Origin: Geosiphon pyriformis
Lineage: Eukaryota; Glomeromycota; Glomeromycetes; Archaeosporales; Geosiphonaceae
Length of the DNA: 64,000 nt
Reading direction: 5' to 3'
NCBI GenBank assembly: GCA_016748015.1
Contig: JAAOMT010000602.1
Span: 747,922-811,921 of the forward strand
In this document: in pieces, positions 32,559 through 43,966 of the stretch
How the letters are laid out: the number at the start of each line of letters is the position of its first letter
Numbering within the stretch: position 1 is the stretch's first letter
Position numbers and translations under genes: made by a program
The notes under the pieces: model-generated
Seen by the model: only the letters and a program-made list of their open reading frames with translations
Told to the model about the DNA's origin: nothing
Databases searched by the model: none

Positions 32559-34613
32559 ATGAGAGCATTGAGTAGCCAGAGAAATACGCTTCCTTTTTCT
32601 CTTTTCCCTTTTTGTTTTTTCGTTATTTCTTTCAATATCCCTTTGTTTACTGCTATGGAACTGGCAAGCTTTTCTGCTAGTGGTTCTGGGTCTGGTTCGA
32701 TTGGGTTGGGGACTCAGTTTGGCATTAGAAGCAAGAAGCATGTTGAGGGTATCCACTCTCGCGGTGTGTTGTACAAGAAGCCAAGAAAGCCTGAAGCTGC
32801 TGGGAGGATAGTGAATTCATCGGCTGGTCCTCTCTCTATAGGCATTTTGGGTGCTGACGGGGTGGAACACAAGAAGTCCTGGGGCAGTAATGTGGAAAGT
32901 GATGGTAATAGTGTCAACGAGATCTCGGATATGGAAAACTTAAAGAACACGGTTGCAGAGGAAACAAGTTATGTGAATTCGAACGTCTTGAACACTGACA
33001 ATATAGCAAACAATGCCACTCCAAAGATAACAAGGACTGTAACTTACATACTGGGCCAACTGCCGAAATCTCTTGCTTTTGACAAAATGAGTGATGATGA
33101 GGATGCCATGGTACTTCCATCCCCGAAATTCTCTGGTTCCAAGCATTTGCTGGCAGTTGAGTTACATGTCGCAGAAAATAGGAATTTTGAACCAGTTAAA
33201 TTGTTTGTCTTGGATATTGAGATTTCAGCAGTGCCTAGAAAGACAAATGTTGACAAATTAATGGCTGTGAAAAAAATCTTTTATCAAATTGATAGATTTG
33301 GGAGAGCTTTGACTCCCTCAAAATTTCCAGGAATAATAAGATCATCATTTACATTTGAAAAAAGTTTGATTAAGACAAAGAAAATGGCAATTAGTGAAAA
33401 AATTTTGGTAAATGATAATCTAAGAAAAGTAAACAGCCGTTCAGATCAGGAAGTGATCGTCAAGGAAATCCCAGTGGATCTTCTCAAATTGGCGATTGAG
33501 ACAGTGTTCTCCAAGTTTGGCAAGATCATTTCAATCAAGGTGCAGCTTATTGGTCTTTGGCAAAAGGCTCTAGTGGAATATGATTCATCTGAGATAGCTG
33601 ATTTGGTCGCAGCTAGATGGTCTGTGCTCATGGAAAAGGATTCTGTTCGCATGGCAAAGGCAAGTATTAATAAACAAACGTGGGTATATAAGGATTAGCA
33701 TCAGGTGTTGCTTTACACTCTTCCAGTTGGCACCACTACCCATGATTTGTCTGGATTGGTAGAGGCCTATGGCAGGAGAACTTGTTATATTGGCTGTAAT
33801 CCAACTTCATATGTTCATGATCAGTGTGCTGTGATTTGTTTTGAAAATGAGGCATCCAAGTTGGCTGCTATTGGTTCAGTTCTAGTCTTCAAGGGTGTGA
33901 GTTTGCATTGGGCTGGTCTCTCTTTGGCCTGTTGTGCAGTGTGTAAACAGTTTGGTCATGTTTCTGGTGTTTGTTCTATGGGTGGGAATTCTGGTGCTCG
34001 CAGTAAGTGGGTGGTAACTTCTCAGAATTGGGTTTGTCTGGCTAATGTATATAAGAAAAAGCAGACTCCTATCGCTCACCCAGTTTCTTTTGGTGGCAAG
34101 ACATGGGCCCAAGTTGCTGGTGGCTCTCTCTCTTGTGTGGTTCCTTCAGGTCCTTCTGGTGTTGGTGTGAATTTTGGTGCTAAATCTGCTTCAGTAGTAT
34201 CCTCCCCTTCTGTTATCTCTGGTTTGTGCAATCGGGTGGTGTCTTTGGAATGCTTTTTGGAGCTTTTGATGGCCCGAGTTTCTGCCATTGTGAAAAAACT
34301 GGGCTGTGTTGAAGTGGTATCTTCGGTGTCTTCTTCTCTTGCCTCTCATTCTGTTGCATCTGCTTCTCTGGCCTCATGTGTGGATTTGGATATGGCACTG
34401 AATGTTCTGTTGGCAACATCTCCTTCTCTTTGCCCAACCATTGATAATGCTGGTCCTGATTTTGGTTCCAGTAGTTCGAAGGTTCTGACTGCCAAGGTTG
34501 GTGGTTTGGAGTTAAAGTTGATGGCTTTGGATGCATCAGTCAGCTCAGTTTTGGCTAGATTGGATATGTTGTGTTCTGGTTTGGGTTTTTCAGTTCTCTC
34601 ATCTTCTCAATGA
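32559..34613 (+). pseudogene. LINE-B ORF1: RRM-like and CCHC RNA-binding protein
   Basis: Reads from ATG 32559 (an alternative in-frame ATG at 32655 starts where similarity to LINE-A begins) to TGA 34611-34613, with one TAG at 33696-33698 (Q or W likely). Order: basic N-terminus (YKKPRKPEAAG), acidic segment, an RRM-like unit (EIPVDLLKLAIETVFSKFGK, QKALVEYDSSEIADLVAARW, about 33450-33650), the conserved TCYIGCNPTSYVHDQCAVIC and FKGVSLHWAGLS, a zinc knuckle CAVCKQFGHVSGVC (about 33935-33980), then an S/V-rich tail with heptad-like leucines. ORF1 proteins of such LINEs bind their own RNA and form the ribonucleoprotein particle. Confidence 0.86.
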
Positions 34614-37600
34614 CTGGTTTGATTTGAAAGATTGCTACGTGTAATGTTCGAGGCATGAACGTTTCTGCAAAACAGAAAGATATAGTTCGTTGGCACAAAG
34701 ACATGGGCAATTTAGTTTCTATTTTTACTGAAACGAAGTTGAAGAATAGGGTTCGTCCCTAAATTATCAACAAATTTGATGGTGTTCAGGTGTTTATCTC
34801 TGGTTTGGATTCTGGATATCTGAGTGCTGGTATGGCAGTTGTAATGGACTCTTCTTTGGCAAGGCATGTATGCAAAGTTTCTGAAGTGCCTGGCCAGCTT
34901 TTGTTTGTTAGATTACTCTTTAAGAATAAGCTCTCAGTGTCAATTCTGGGGCTCTACGCTGGTGCTTCTTTGGTGGTACGGTTTTCTCAGGCTGATGAAA
35001 TTAACTCTCTTATTGCAAGGGCTGTTAATGAATCTTCTTTCATCGTTCTCGGGGGTGATTTTAATGAGGACGGTTCTCATAAAAGTGCAAGTTTCAAAAG
35101 ATGCTTTGATTTGGGTCTGGTCAATTCTTTGGTTGGTAGCCCGGCGGCAAAAATGCCCACTTGGGAAAATTCTAGGGGTGTTAAGAAAACAATTGATTAT
35201 GTGTTTGTCTCCTTGAGTCTTGTCAATGCAATAGTGCATTATGAAGTTTTGAATGTCAGTGGGCATTTTGACACAGACTATCAAGCTGTTTCAGTGGATT
35301 TGGGTTTGGGTGGGCTCTTGGACACACATTTGAATTCTCTTCGCAAGCAAGTGAATAGAGATTATTGGAAGTTTAATGTCAAAGATGCCAATAAAGCTAA
35401 GTGGTTGGAGTTCAAGAATGCTTCAGCTGTTAATGTCTCTATGTTCTCGGATGCTTTTGGCATGGCAGTAAGGTTTTCGGATGTGGACGTTATGTAGGAC
35501 ATTGTTTGCAAGATTATGGTTCTTTCAGTGGGTGGTATATTTAAGAAAAAATGGTTCAAAGGTTTTGACAGCATATTTACCAAGACTTCTTCTAGGTTTC
35601 ATAAGCTGGAGCTGCTGGTTTCTAAGTTGGTCAAGGCTTCGTGTTTGGCTTCTAGTGATGGTTTTGCTTCTTTGTTGGAGGTGTGGCACAGACTCAACTC
35701 CCCTGGTGCATCGGTGGTTAAGTCTCTGTTTCTTTCAAAATCTAATTTTGATCTTATTCGTTCTGCACTGGCCAAAGCAAGGAAATTGTACCACTCTTTC
35801 AAATTATTGGAATCCAGGCACACTGAAGAATCCTCAATCAAGCAGGCTATTAGTAAGAGAATGGAAAGTTTTGAGCTGAACAAGAGTCACACCATTAGGA
35901 GTGTTTTGGAACGTCCTTTTCATAAGGTAGTTCTAGATTATCTGGTTGTAGAAGATGAGTTGATTTTAGAGCCTGGTTTGGTTAAGTCTAAGGTAGACAA
36001 AATTATGGAGGGATGAACCAGAAGACGTGAGATGGTGTCTGACTTATCTGGGAATTGGGCTCGTCAATATTGGCCTTTGGATTACGTGTTCGATAATGCT
36101 TTCTCTGATGTCATGTGTTCAATTAGTTTTGATGAGTTGTCAGCTGTTGTTAAGAATCTTCCTGATAGAAAAGTGGCTGGTCTTTTTGGTATCTCCAACA
36201 AATTATAGAAACATTGTGACAAATCTGTTTTGGATATGCTTTTGGTGCTCTTGAATTTCTGTTTGGTTGGCGAGTTGGTTCCTAAGCCTTGGAGAGAAGC
36301 TTGAGTTTTGATGATTTCTAAACCATATGAATGGAAGGAAGTTCTCACGAACACCTGTTCTATAGCTTTGATTGAAACAGCCCACAAGATTCTCTCCAAG
36401 ATTCTTTCAGATAGGATCTCTGGCTTGCAGCACTTTTGATGTTCTTCGTGGGGACAATTTTTCAGTTTTGAAAGGTATGACGACGCAATCCCCCATTTTT
36501 GCTATCAGTTCTGTGGTTGAGGATGCCTTGAAAAAGAACCGCGAACTTTGGCTGGTTTTGCAGAACATGTGCAAAGCTTATGACTCGGTTGGTTGGGAAC
36601 ATCTTAAGAGAAGTCTGATCAGGATCAAAATGTGTGACAGGTTTATTAGATTTTTTGGCAGTATTCACAATGGTCGTGTCAACAGAGTGATGACTAACTT
36701 TGGCTTGACTGATGGGTATTGTGTTTATGATGGGCTGGATTAGAGAGAAGTTTTCTCACCTCTTCTTTGACATATTTTTTATGATCCACTTTTGTGCAAA
36801 GTCAAGAGACAGGATAGTGTGTATGACTACAGGTTGAATTCTTATTTCATATCAAGAACTGGCTGGGTGGACCCTCAAGCTGGGCTGTCTTTGTTTCTTG
36901 CTGCTGGTGCTTTTGTCAATGATACTATTTGGGTTGGTAGCAGCCAGGCTGCTACACAACACATCCTTGATGTGGCTAGCAAGTTTTTTGGGTTTAACAA
37001 TATTTCTGTAAATAATGACAAAATGGTGGCCATCCCCATCAATTGCCAGGTGCTGGACCCTCATTTAACTATCAGTGGTGCGCCTATTTCTATTGCCAAG
37101 AAAGGGGAATCTCATCATTACCTAGGCATTTTTTTATCTTCTGAAGGTCTCTCAAAGCCCAGCTTAGCTAAGACCTAGGCGGATGTGTGGTTTTTTGTGA
37201 ATCTAGTTTTGAGGAAGGCAGTTTCTGATAAACAGTGTGTGTATTTAGTGTTCGCGGTTCTTTTTCCTATCATCAGTTATAAAACTCAGTTTAATTTCGT
37301 TTCTGTGGGCATTTGTAACAAATGGGATGCTCTGGTGCACAAGATCTTAAAATCCAAGTCTGGATTGCCCTGTGATTTTCCCAATGATGTGCTGCTCCAC
37401 CCCTTATTGTACGGTTTGAAGACTTTTGAGCAGATTCAAGCTGAGAGTAAATTGGCATCCACTGTTGTTTTTGCAAACTCTGCTGGTATTTTGGGTCATC
37501 TTTTTTTTCATAGGACTCATGATCTTCAAGTACTTAGCTGACACTCATGTTACTCTTTGCTGTTTCCATCTCGTATTGGTGTTAATCCCTCAAACAATTT

Positions 37601-39296
37601 TTTGGCTGGTGTGGTTTGTATTTTTTCCGGGTATGATTTGTCTTTGGGAGGCTCTCTGGCTTGTGCTTTTTGTCATTGGTGCAGTACTCCTATGTCTTTG
37701 GTTCTTGGTGAATTCTGTTTTTTCAAGTGTGTCTCTTCGCTCAGACGCTATGGAATTGCTTTCATGGAGCAGCTTCATGACCATAATGGTAATGTTTTCA
37801 GTTGGGAGACCTTCAAGTGTTGGAAGAGGCTAGACCCTTGTGGCCCAGTCCTTTTTTGGTTTGTTTTTTCCATTCGCTTTCTTGGTGGTGTTGGACCTCT
37901 CTCCTCAAATTCTTCTTTGGTGAATGGTCATGCTGTGTCTAATATTCATCTTTTTCATGATTTTGGTGTGGTTCATGATGCTTTGCCAACCATTGATGCT
38001 GCCCACCTTTCTGTGTATACGGATGGATCTCTTTCTGGTCTGGGCACTGTTGATGTAAGAACAGATGCTGCCATTTTTTTTGAGGACATTAACTTGGGTT
38101 TGGGTGTTGGGATGTCTGGTTTGGTTTCTTCTACTCTGACGGAGCTGCAAGTCATAGCTTTGGCTTTTGAGTGTGTTCCTTTTTCTCGTTTGATTGACTT
38201 GTTTTCAGATAGCCAAGCTGCTTTGGATACATGTAAGTCAGAGTCTTTACTGGTTTGTCCAGATTTCAAGAACCGCTGTTGAATCAAGCGTTGTCACATT
38301 GTGACCATCATTCGTCAAAAAAATTTGGATGTGAATTGGATTAAGGTGAAAGGTTACTCAGGTGTCTTAGGCAATAAGCGTGCTAATGTGCTTGCCAAAG
38401 ATGCTGCTTTCTCTGCTTGGCACCTACCTTATTTAGTCAGTAAACATTTTCTATGTGCTGATGATACAGTGGTTTCTGGTAATTCTAGACACTTTGTTTG
38501 TGATGTTTTCCAGTCAGTTCATCGAGCTCGTTGGGAGATTGGAGTAGGTTCGCATGTTGTGGATGATAGTTTGCATGCTGATATCAATTGGTTTAAGTCT
38601 TCTATGGTGTGGCACCCTAATTCTCACTTGGCATCAGGTTTTATCAGCATGCGCATGGCAGGCTGTCGTACTTACTTTATGAAGGCTCTCCATTATTAGC
38701 TTCCTGTTGCTGTGCGCAAGTGTTTATATGATAGGAGATACTCCAGTGTGGTCTATCTGTTCTGTAGTGATGTTGAGACCTTGGATCATGTCTTTTCGTG
38801 TCCTCAGGATGCTGTTGGCTGTGCTCGTTTGTTGGGCACTTATGCTTCAGCTTGGGAAACTCTTTCTGGTCTATCTTGCTCTTCTTCATGTGTCTTACAG
38901 ACCTTGGCTTCTTGTGTTTCTGAAGTTGGAGTTGGTGTTGTTCTGTGTAAGGGCTTTGTTTTTGATGAATGGTTTCATGAATTGGTCTCAGTTTTTAAAG
39001 ATTCTAAGGAGGGTACTAAAAGGATTGTGAGCTTTGTGTGTGAGTTCTGTCTTGTATTTTGGAATGATATTTGGTTGGTCTATGCCAGACACTGAGCGTT
39101 TATGGAAAAGCACGGTTTGATTCCACATGATGGTTCCACTCCTGCTTCTGTGTCTGGTTTGCCTATGGTGTTTTTGGCTGGTGTGGTTAAATTGCTGGGG
39201 GTGGCTGAGGCTTTTGGAATTGGTTTCGGGTTTCGTAAGTTTTGTCCATTTTTTTCAGGTATTGAAGATTTGGTTTCTGTACATATAAGTATATAA
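34610..39296 (+). pseudogene. LINE-B ORF2: endonuclease, RT, RNase H
   Basis: The ATG at 34610-34612 overlaps the ORF1 stop (ATGA). APE endonuclease (34628-35310): IATCNVRGMN, FTETKL, VLGGDFNED, TIDYVFVS, HFDTDYQAV (the D-H catalytic pair reads D-Y). RT (about 36080-37130): LPDRKVAGLFGISNK, AYDSVGW, and F-V-N-D at 36911-36922 where F-x-D-D is required, then NNDKMVAIPIN. RNase H (about 38010-38440): VYTDGSLSG, STLTELQVIAL, LFSDSQAAL, then KGYSGVLGNKRANVLA (H, E and D expected). The C-terminal knuckle (LFCSDVETLDHVFSC) probably lost its first Cys to Tyr. Stops include 34625, 34760, 35495, 36014, 36206, 36302, 37176, 37539, 38280, 38697 and 39093; a frameshift lies near 36420. The protein would nick target DNA and copy LINE RNA there. 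Confidence 0.92.
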
Positions 39297-39431
39297 TGTA
39301 GTCCTAACTGGCCTGAGTGGCTGGTCACGTGTAGTAAGCACATGATTCACACCTAGTTTAGATCATTTGTATGATGTATAGTACTAGGTCGCATTTGGAT
39401 TTCACTCATTAAATAAATAAAAAAATAAAAA

Positions 39432-39440
39432 AAAATACAG
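39432..39440. repeat. Target-site duplication AAAATACAG of LINE-B, right copy
   Basis: Follows the A-rich 3' tail of LINE-B; its left-hand A residues cannot be separated from the tail itself. The same bases precede the element at 32516. Confidence 0.9.
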
Positions 39441-40510
39441 CTTATTGGTTTTTGGCAAAAAGTTTTGGTTAAATTTAAGAGTTCTAAAATTACTAATTTT
39501 ATTGTGACCAAATAATTAATTTTGTTAAATAAAAATTTAGTACAAGTTGTTAAAGCCAATGCTAACAAACATATCTGGAATTTGAAAAATTATTATTGTA
39601 TTTTTTTATATATTTTGTTGATATGCATAATTGTTTACAATTTTTTGAATTTAATATAGTTTTATAATAAAAAACATGCTCCATTTTTTTAATTCTGTTT
39701 TTTATATACAAACATACTGTGTTATTGTGAGTTTTGAATCAGTCATAATTAAAAATATTACTATTATTTATTTAATTTTTTGTATTTAAAAGCATTAACT
39801 TAATTTGGACTGATTTATTTTCTCTTAAGTATATCAAGTATAAAAATTTAGTCATATTTTAGTTGTATATAATAGTGGTTTTAAACTATTTAGTCAAAGT
39901 TCAAAAAAAATTATTTTTAAAGTCAGATAAAAGATATTTTATTTTTATTTATATTAAAAAGCAGATTTCTGTGTTTTATTAAATTTTTTTTAATAGTATA
40001 ATATGAACTTTTGTAGTAAGTAATAATTTAAAATATCTTTTTTTTAAGTTATTTATTAGTATTTTTTAGAGAATATATTGGTTGACAGTTTGAAAAAAAG
40101 TTTTTGTCATTTTAACTTTGGCTTTTAAATTAAACATTTTCGAATATTTCTTAAAGTTTTTGTTTGATTATATTACTGGTATTTTTTGCAAACTAAATAC
40201 ATTTTTTTCTTAGTTATCTTTAAACTGTATTGTAAATATGCCTATTTTTAATACTGTTTTAAAGTTAAATATAATTATTAATAAGCTGTTGTCTATTTTC
40301 TCTGCTTTGTATATTAATTCTGGTGTTTTTTAAGATGTTTTTTAATGTTTCAAAGTTTTAACTATTAAAATTGGTGGTCTAAAAGCTAGCATAATAATTT
40401 TAGAAGATTTTATTAAATCTATTATCGATAAATTAAAATTTTTTAGTTTGAGTAATAGTGTGATATTTTTTTTTATTTTTAATAAGTAGTTTAATTTGGA
40501 AAATAACTGC
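39441..40510 (+). mobile_element. LINE-E segment 2: ORF1 C-terminal part, decayed
   Basis: Resumes the ORF1 reading directly (LIGFWQKVLVKF matching LIGLWQKALVEY) and follows it to the ORF1/ORF2 junction. At 40495-40505 it reads ATT TGG AAA ATA where LINE-B has ATT TGA AAG ATT, so the LINE-B TGA there derives from tryptophan. The segment stops at the gypsy3 target CTGC (40507-40510) and continues at 50506. Strong A/T drift and many stops. Confidence 0.83.
40507..40510. repeat. Target-site duplication CTGC of gypsy3, left copy
   Basis: CTGC directly precedes the LTR at 40511; the second copy is at 50502-50505. Joining across gives AATAACTGCATATAATATTAA, collinear with the start of LINE-B ORF2. 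Confidence 0.9.
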
Positions 40511-41386
40511 TGTTACAGATGATTATTTGGGATCTCAAATCAAATAACAAACCCATAACTTAATGTTTAATTAATAGTGTTGTTAATAATATCTGAAAGT
40601 GTTGTTTATCTGAAGGTTTTGTTGTGGAGTCCTTTGTATAATGAACAAAAATTCAATGGTTGTCTTTTCAGTAGCCTCCTGAAATTGCAATTCCATCAAA
40701 TTTCTTTCTTAGCATAATGGCTGGTAATCTTGGCAGAGATGCCCTTCTGGTAAGCTATTTTTAAATTCTCAATTCTTATACCCTTTCTTTGGGGTCTTTT
40801 ACCAGGTTATCTATAACGTCAATACTCAGCACTTAATCTTCAAGTAATTAGTAAAACAAAAAAGATAACAGAAATAAAAGAAATTTAAAAGAAATAAGCC
40901 AAGACAATAAATGTTAGTATCCTGTCAATAGCCATGATCAAGAGCTATTGGTTTAATGTGATTAAGTATCAATTACTATTAACATAAAGTGTTAATAGTG
41001 GAGAGTGGATTTGGAATTGTGAAAATAATTATTTATTTGATATTTGTGAATTGGAAGGTTGCCAGATTAAATCTAAACTGAAAGGTCTCTAACTAAAAAA
41101 ATTCTGTCCCTTTTTGCTTCTAATACTACTGCTAAATATACATAATTGAGATTCTTCAATTCCTTAATTCTTCACACCAGGAATTTTGGAATTTCTATAA
41201 TCTTGCAATTTTTTTTGAGAGGAATTCTGGAATTCTGGAATCCTGCAATTCCTTGTACGAGAATTTTGAAATTCTTGGAATCTTGCAATTTCTTTTGAGA
41301 GGAATCCTGGAATTCCACATTTACTATGATTACTTCTAATTGGCTAATTCATATGCCAATATACTCCTTATATTCTATAAGTAACA
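40511..41386 (-). repeat. gypsy3 3' LTR (GGAATTC subtype)
   Basis: Runs from TGTTACAGATGATTATTTGG to AAGTAACA. The first 60 bases and the middle are related to gypsy1 LTRs. The outer third (41180-41330) instead holds repeats built on GGAATTCTGGAATTCTGGAA and TCTTGCAATTTCTTTTGAGA. Confidence 0.9.
41180..41330. repeat. GGAATTC minisatellite in gypsy3 LTR U3
   Basis: Two to three units of about 60 bases, each containing partly palindromic GGAATTC/GAATTCC and TGCAATTCC motifs separated by TTTTGAGAG. It occupies the same place in the LTR as the GAGCAATGTG palindromes of gypsy1. A further copy is at 50330-50440. Confidence 0.8.
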
Positions 41387-41390
41387 TTAT

Positions 41391-41402
41391 TCTCTTCTTT
41401 TT
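41391..41402 (-). other. gypsy3 polypurine tract
   Basis: Minus-strand AAAAAGAAGAGA a few bases from the LTR edge at 41386, matching the gypsy1 tract in position. Confidence 0.7.
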
Positions 41403-42039
41403 AATATGGAGCTTTGTTGAGATCTCCCAAATCTCTTAACTCTAATTCTCTGTTTTTGAGTATTTCTTGAACTTCTTTTTCGAGAATTACTTGAGTTATT
41501 TTGTTTTGTAATTTTTCAAATTGGGTGTTGGTTATCTTTCCCATTTGGTTAACTATAATGGAATTCATTTCTGGATTAAGTAAAATTTCCGGTCTGTCTT
41601 GAAATCTAGCATGCAATCAATAGATGGCTCTTGTTTGTGTTGTTAGATTGTTCTTTCCCACAAATTGTTCCAGTTGTTGCAGTATTGTTGTGTCAAATAA
41701 TTGTTTTGTTTTATTTGTGTATAAGTTCTGAATATTCAAGTGTTGTCCCAAGTAGAAATAACAAAAGTTTCTTAGAAATTTGTGTATTCACCATTTTCAT
41801 ATTTCTTTGGTCAACTCTTGATATGTGATGATACTTGTTGGTTCTTCTATTGCTAATTTTATTTTCAAAACCATTTTGTCAATCATGTTTTCTGTTTTTC
41901 TTTGACTTTTGTATTTGAGTATCTTTCTGGTATCTCAGTATCAAATGGTTTGTTGATTAATAGTAATTTCCATATTATGTTGTTGAATCAGTTGGAAGAG
42001 TTGTTGTGCTAGTGAGTAGATGTTGTCAGTGATTTCCAT
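41401..42039 (-). pseudogene. gypsy3 post-integrase accessory ORF, unknown function
   Basis: Starts with ATG (42039) as MEITDNIYSLAQQLFQLI and ends at TAA 41403-41401, 213 codons, with some stops and a frame break near 41940. Conserved blocks: FCYFYLGQHLNIQNLYTNKT, ILQQLEQFVGKN, RAIY then LHARFQDRPEILLNPEMNS, and FEKLQNKITQVILEKEVQEI (probably coiled coil). Length, start and sequence match gypsy1 (9683-9048), and more distantly gypsy2 (25803-26480). It lies between integrase and the 3' LTR, where env or accessory genes are found in some LTR elements, but shows no membrane features. Confidence 0.65.
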
Positions 42040-42104
42040 TTTTTTAAAGTCTTTTGTTATGTCTACCATGTCTTTATATTCTCTTTTTATTGTTTTTAAT
42101 TTTA

Positions 42105-43268
42105 CATGTTCAGTTCAATAATTATGATTGGTTCCAGATTTTGTGGAATCTTATCTGGTTGGACTAGTATTCTCTGTACTTCTAATTGTGAAATATTATT
42201 GGTGAATGATGACACTATATGGTAATATGGTTTCAGTTAATTACCATATGCTGCTTTGATTAAGATTTTATTGTTTCATCTTAATTTATAAGCTCCATTT
42301 CCCAGAATTTCTTCTATGTGAAATGGTCCATTCCATTTGGAGTCAAATTTTCTATTCCATTGTTTTTCTATTTTGGTATGATGTAAAAGTACTTTGTCTC
42401 CAATCTTGAATTCAACTGGTTTATCTGGTAGTTGGTTATTATGTCTTTCTTTTTGTTTTTCTTGTGACTTTTAAATATTATCAGCTGCTTTTTGCCATTT
42501 GTTTTCTAGTGTTTCTATCAAGTCATATGTTCTTCTTAGCAATGTTTTCTGAAAATTGTCTTCAGTTATTGGTTCTGTTGGATAAGTGTTAACTTCTATC
42601 TCAATTGGTAATGTTGCTGTTCTATCATATACTAATTCAAATGGTGTTGCTTGTGTAGTGTTTTGTTTCATTGTCTAATAAGCAAGTAATACTGATGGTA
42701 TAAACAAGTCCCATTCATCCTGGTTTTTTTGACTGATCTTGGCAATTGCTTCACACAATGTTTTATTGAATCTTTCAACTAATCCATTGGTTTGTGGATG
42801 GTATGATAATAACAATAGTTTTTTAATTCCAAATCTTTGATTTAATTCTGTCAATGTTCTGTTCACAAAGTAAGTTTCTTGATCTAACAGTAGTTTTTTT
42901 GGACATCCGTGTTGACAGATCAAATCTTGATAAATGAATTTGGCAACGGATTCTGCATCTGCTCTTTAAATGGCTTTTGCTTCTGGCCATTTAGTAAGAT
43001 AGTCCATGATTATTGCGATATATCTGTTGCCTTTACTGGTGATTGTTAATGGTCTGACTAAGTCAATTCTAATGTGATCAAATAGCTGTCTCACTTTGAT
43101 TGGTCTTAATGGTTTACTGGGTTTTGTTCTTTTTCTTTTCTGACAAGCATCACAATTTTGAACATATTGGATGATGTCTGAATACATAAATGGCCAATAG
43201 TATCTTTTTCTGATTCTTTTTATGGTTGCCTCTTTATGAAAATGTCCTGCTCTTAAATCTGAGTGCAT
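42105..43268 (-). pseudogene. gypsy3 integrase
   Basis: Zinc domain MHSDLRAGHF...CDACQ, core HIRIDLVRPLTI (first Asp present), LLLDQETYFVNR (G expected after Q reads E), SYHPQTNGLVERFNKTLCE (catalytic Glu present), then a tail with KVLLHHTK and a GPFHIEEILGNGAYKL GPY/F-like motif. Stops are present, for example between 42966 and 42923. Confidence 0.87.
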
Positions 43269-43499
43269 GTTGAATAATATTGTTTCTTTCTCTGGTTCTG
43301 TGATTATTTTGGTTGGTTAATCTGAATTCTTTCTGTTCTTTCAGTAAAGTATATTTTGATGGTTGATAAAATATTTTGATTGTTGTTTTATGTTTTTTTG
43401 TTCTTTTTGAGATAATTTTTCCTTAAACAATTGGGTATTTATATAATATTAGAGTTGTTGGTATTTTTGTATATTCATCTTTTGTTATATTTTTGGGTT

Positions 43500-43966
43500 A
43501 AAGTGTTTTAGATTTGTCTTATTCATGACAGTTCATTAGCATTTCCATTTTCTTTTCTTTTTTTATAATGTACTATATAATTAAATAGTGAAAGTTCTAT
43601 TTTCTATCTGGCATGGCAATTATCTGCAAATTTTTGTTTCTGGATTGAAATCAATCTTTTATGATCTATGTACACATCAAACTTTTAACTCAAGTATTCT
43701 TTCCATTTTATGACTGTCCAATAGATGGCTAAGTATTCCAATGCTGGTGTTACATAGTTTTTTTCAACTAAACTTAAGCTTTTACTTGTGTAAACTACTA
43801 GATGTTCTCTTTCATCTGGTCTTTTCTGTAATAATACTGCTCCCAATGCCTGGCCTGATGCATCAATAATGATGATGAATAGTTTGTTGTAATCTGGATA
43901 CATCAACACTAAAGCTTAAATAAGCTTTTTTTTCAGTGTGTCAAATGCTTTTTGTTGAGTTTCTGT
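43500..43966 (-). pseudogene. gypsy3 RNase H
   Basis: MYPDYNKLFIIIIDASGQALGAVLLQ (first Asp), SLVEKNYVTPALEYLAIYWTVIKW (Glu), followed by a broken distal part to about 43500 with stops. Homologous to 11549-11150 in gypsy1. Confidence 0.82.

Larger units (their letters stand above)
32525..39431 (+). mobile_element. LINE-B: full-length non-LTR retrotransposon, recent
   Basis: 6.9 kb with a short 5' leader, ORF1 (32559-34613), ORF2 (34610-39296), the 3' tail shared by all LINEs here and an A-rich end (AAATAAATAAAAAAATAAAA). It is bounded by a 9-base TSD. Its G+C is visibly higher than that of the other LINE copies, as expected for the most recent insertion. ORF2 carries endonuclease, RT and RNase H, the layout of the I/Tad1-like groups; clade placement is inference. 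It is disabled by about a dozen stops, one frameshift (near 36420) and lost catalytic residues. Confidence 0.93.

Noticed and set aside
33882-35284. Minus-strand open frames opposite LINE-B ORF1 and endonuclease
   Set aside because: Shadows of the coding strand with no family resemblance.
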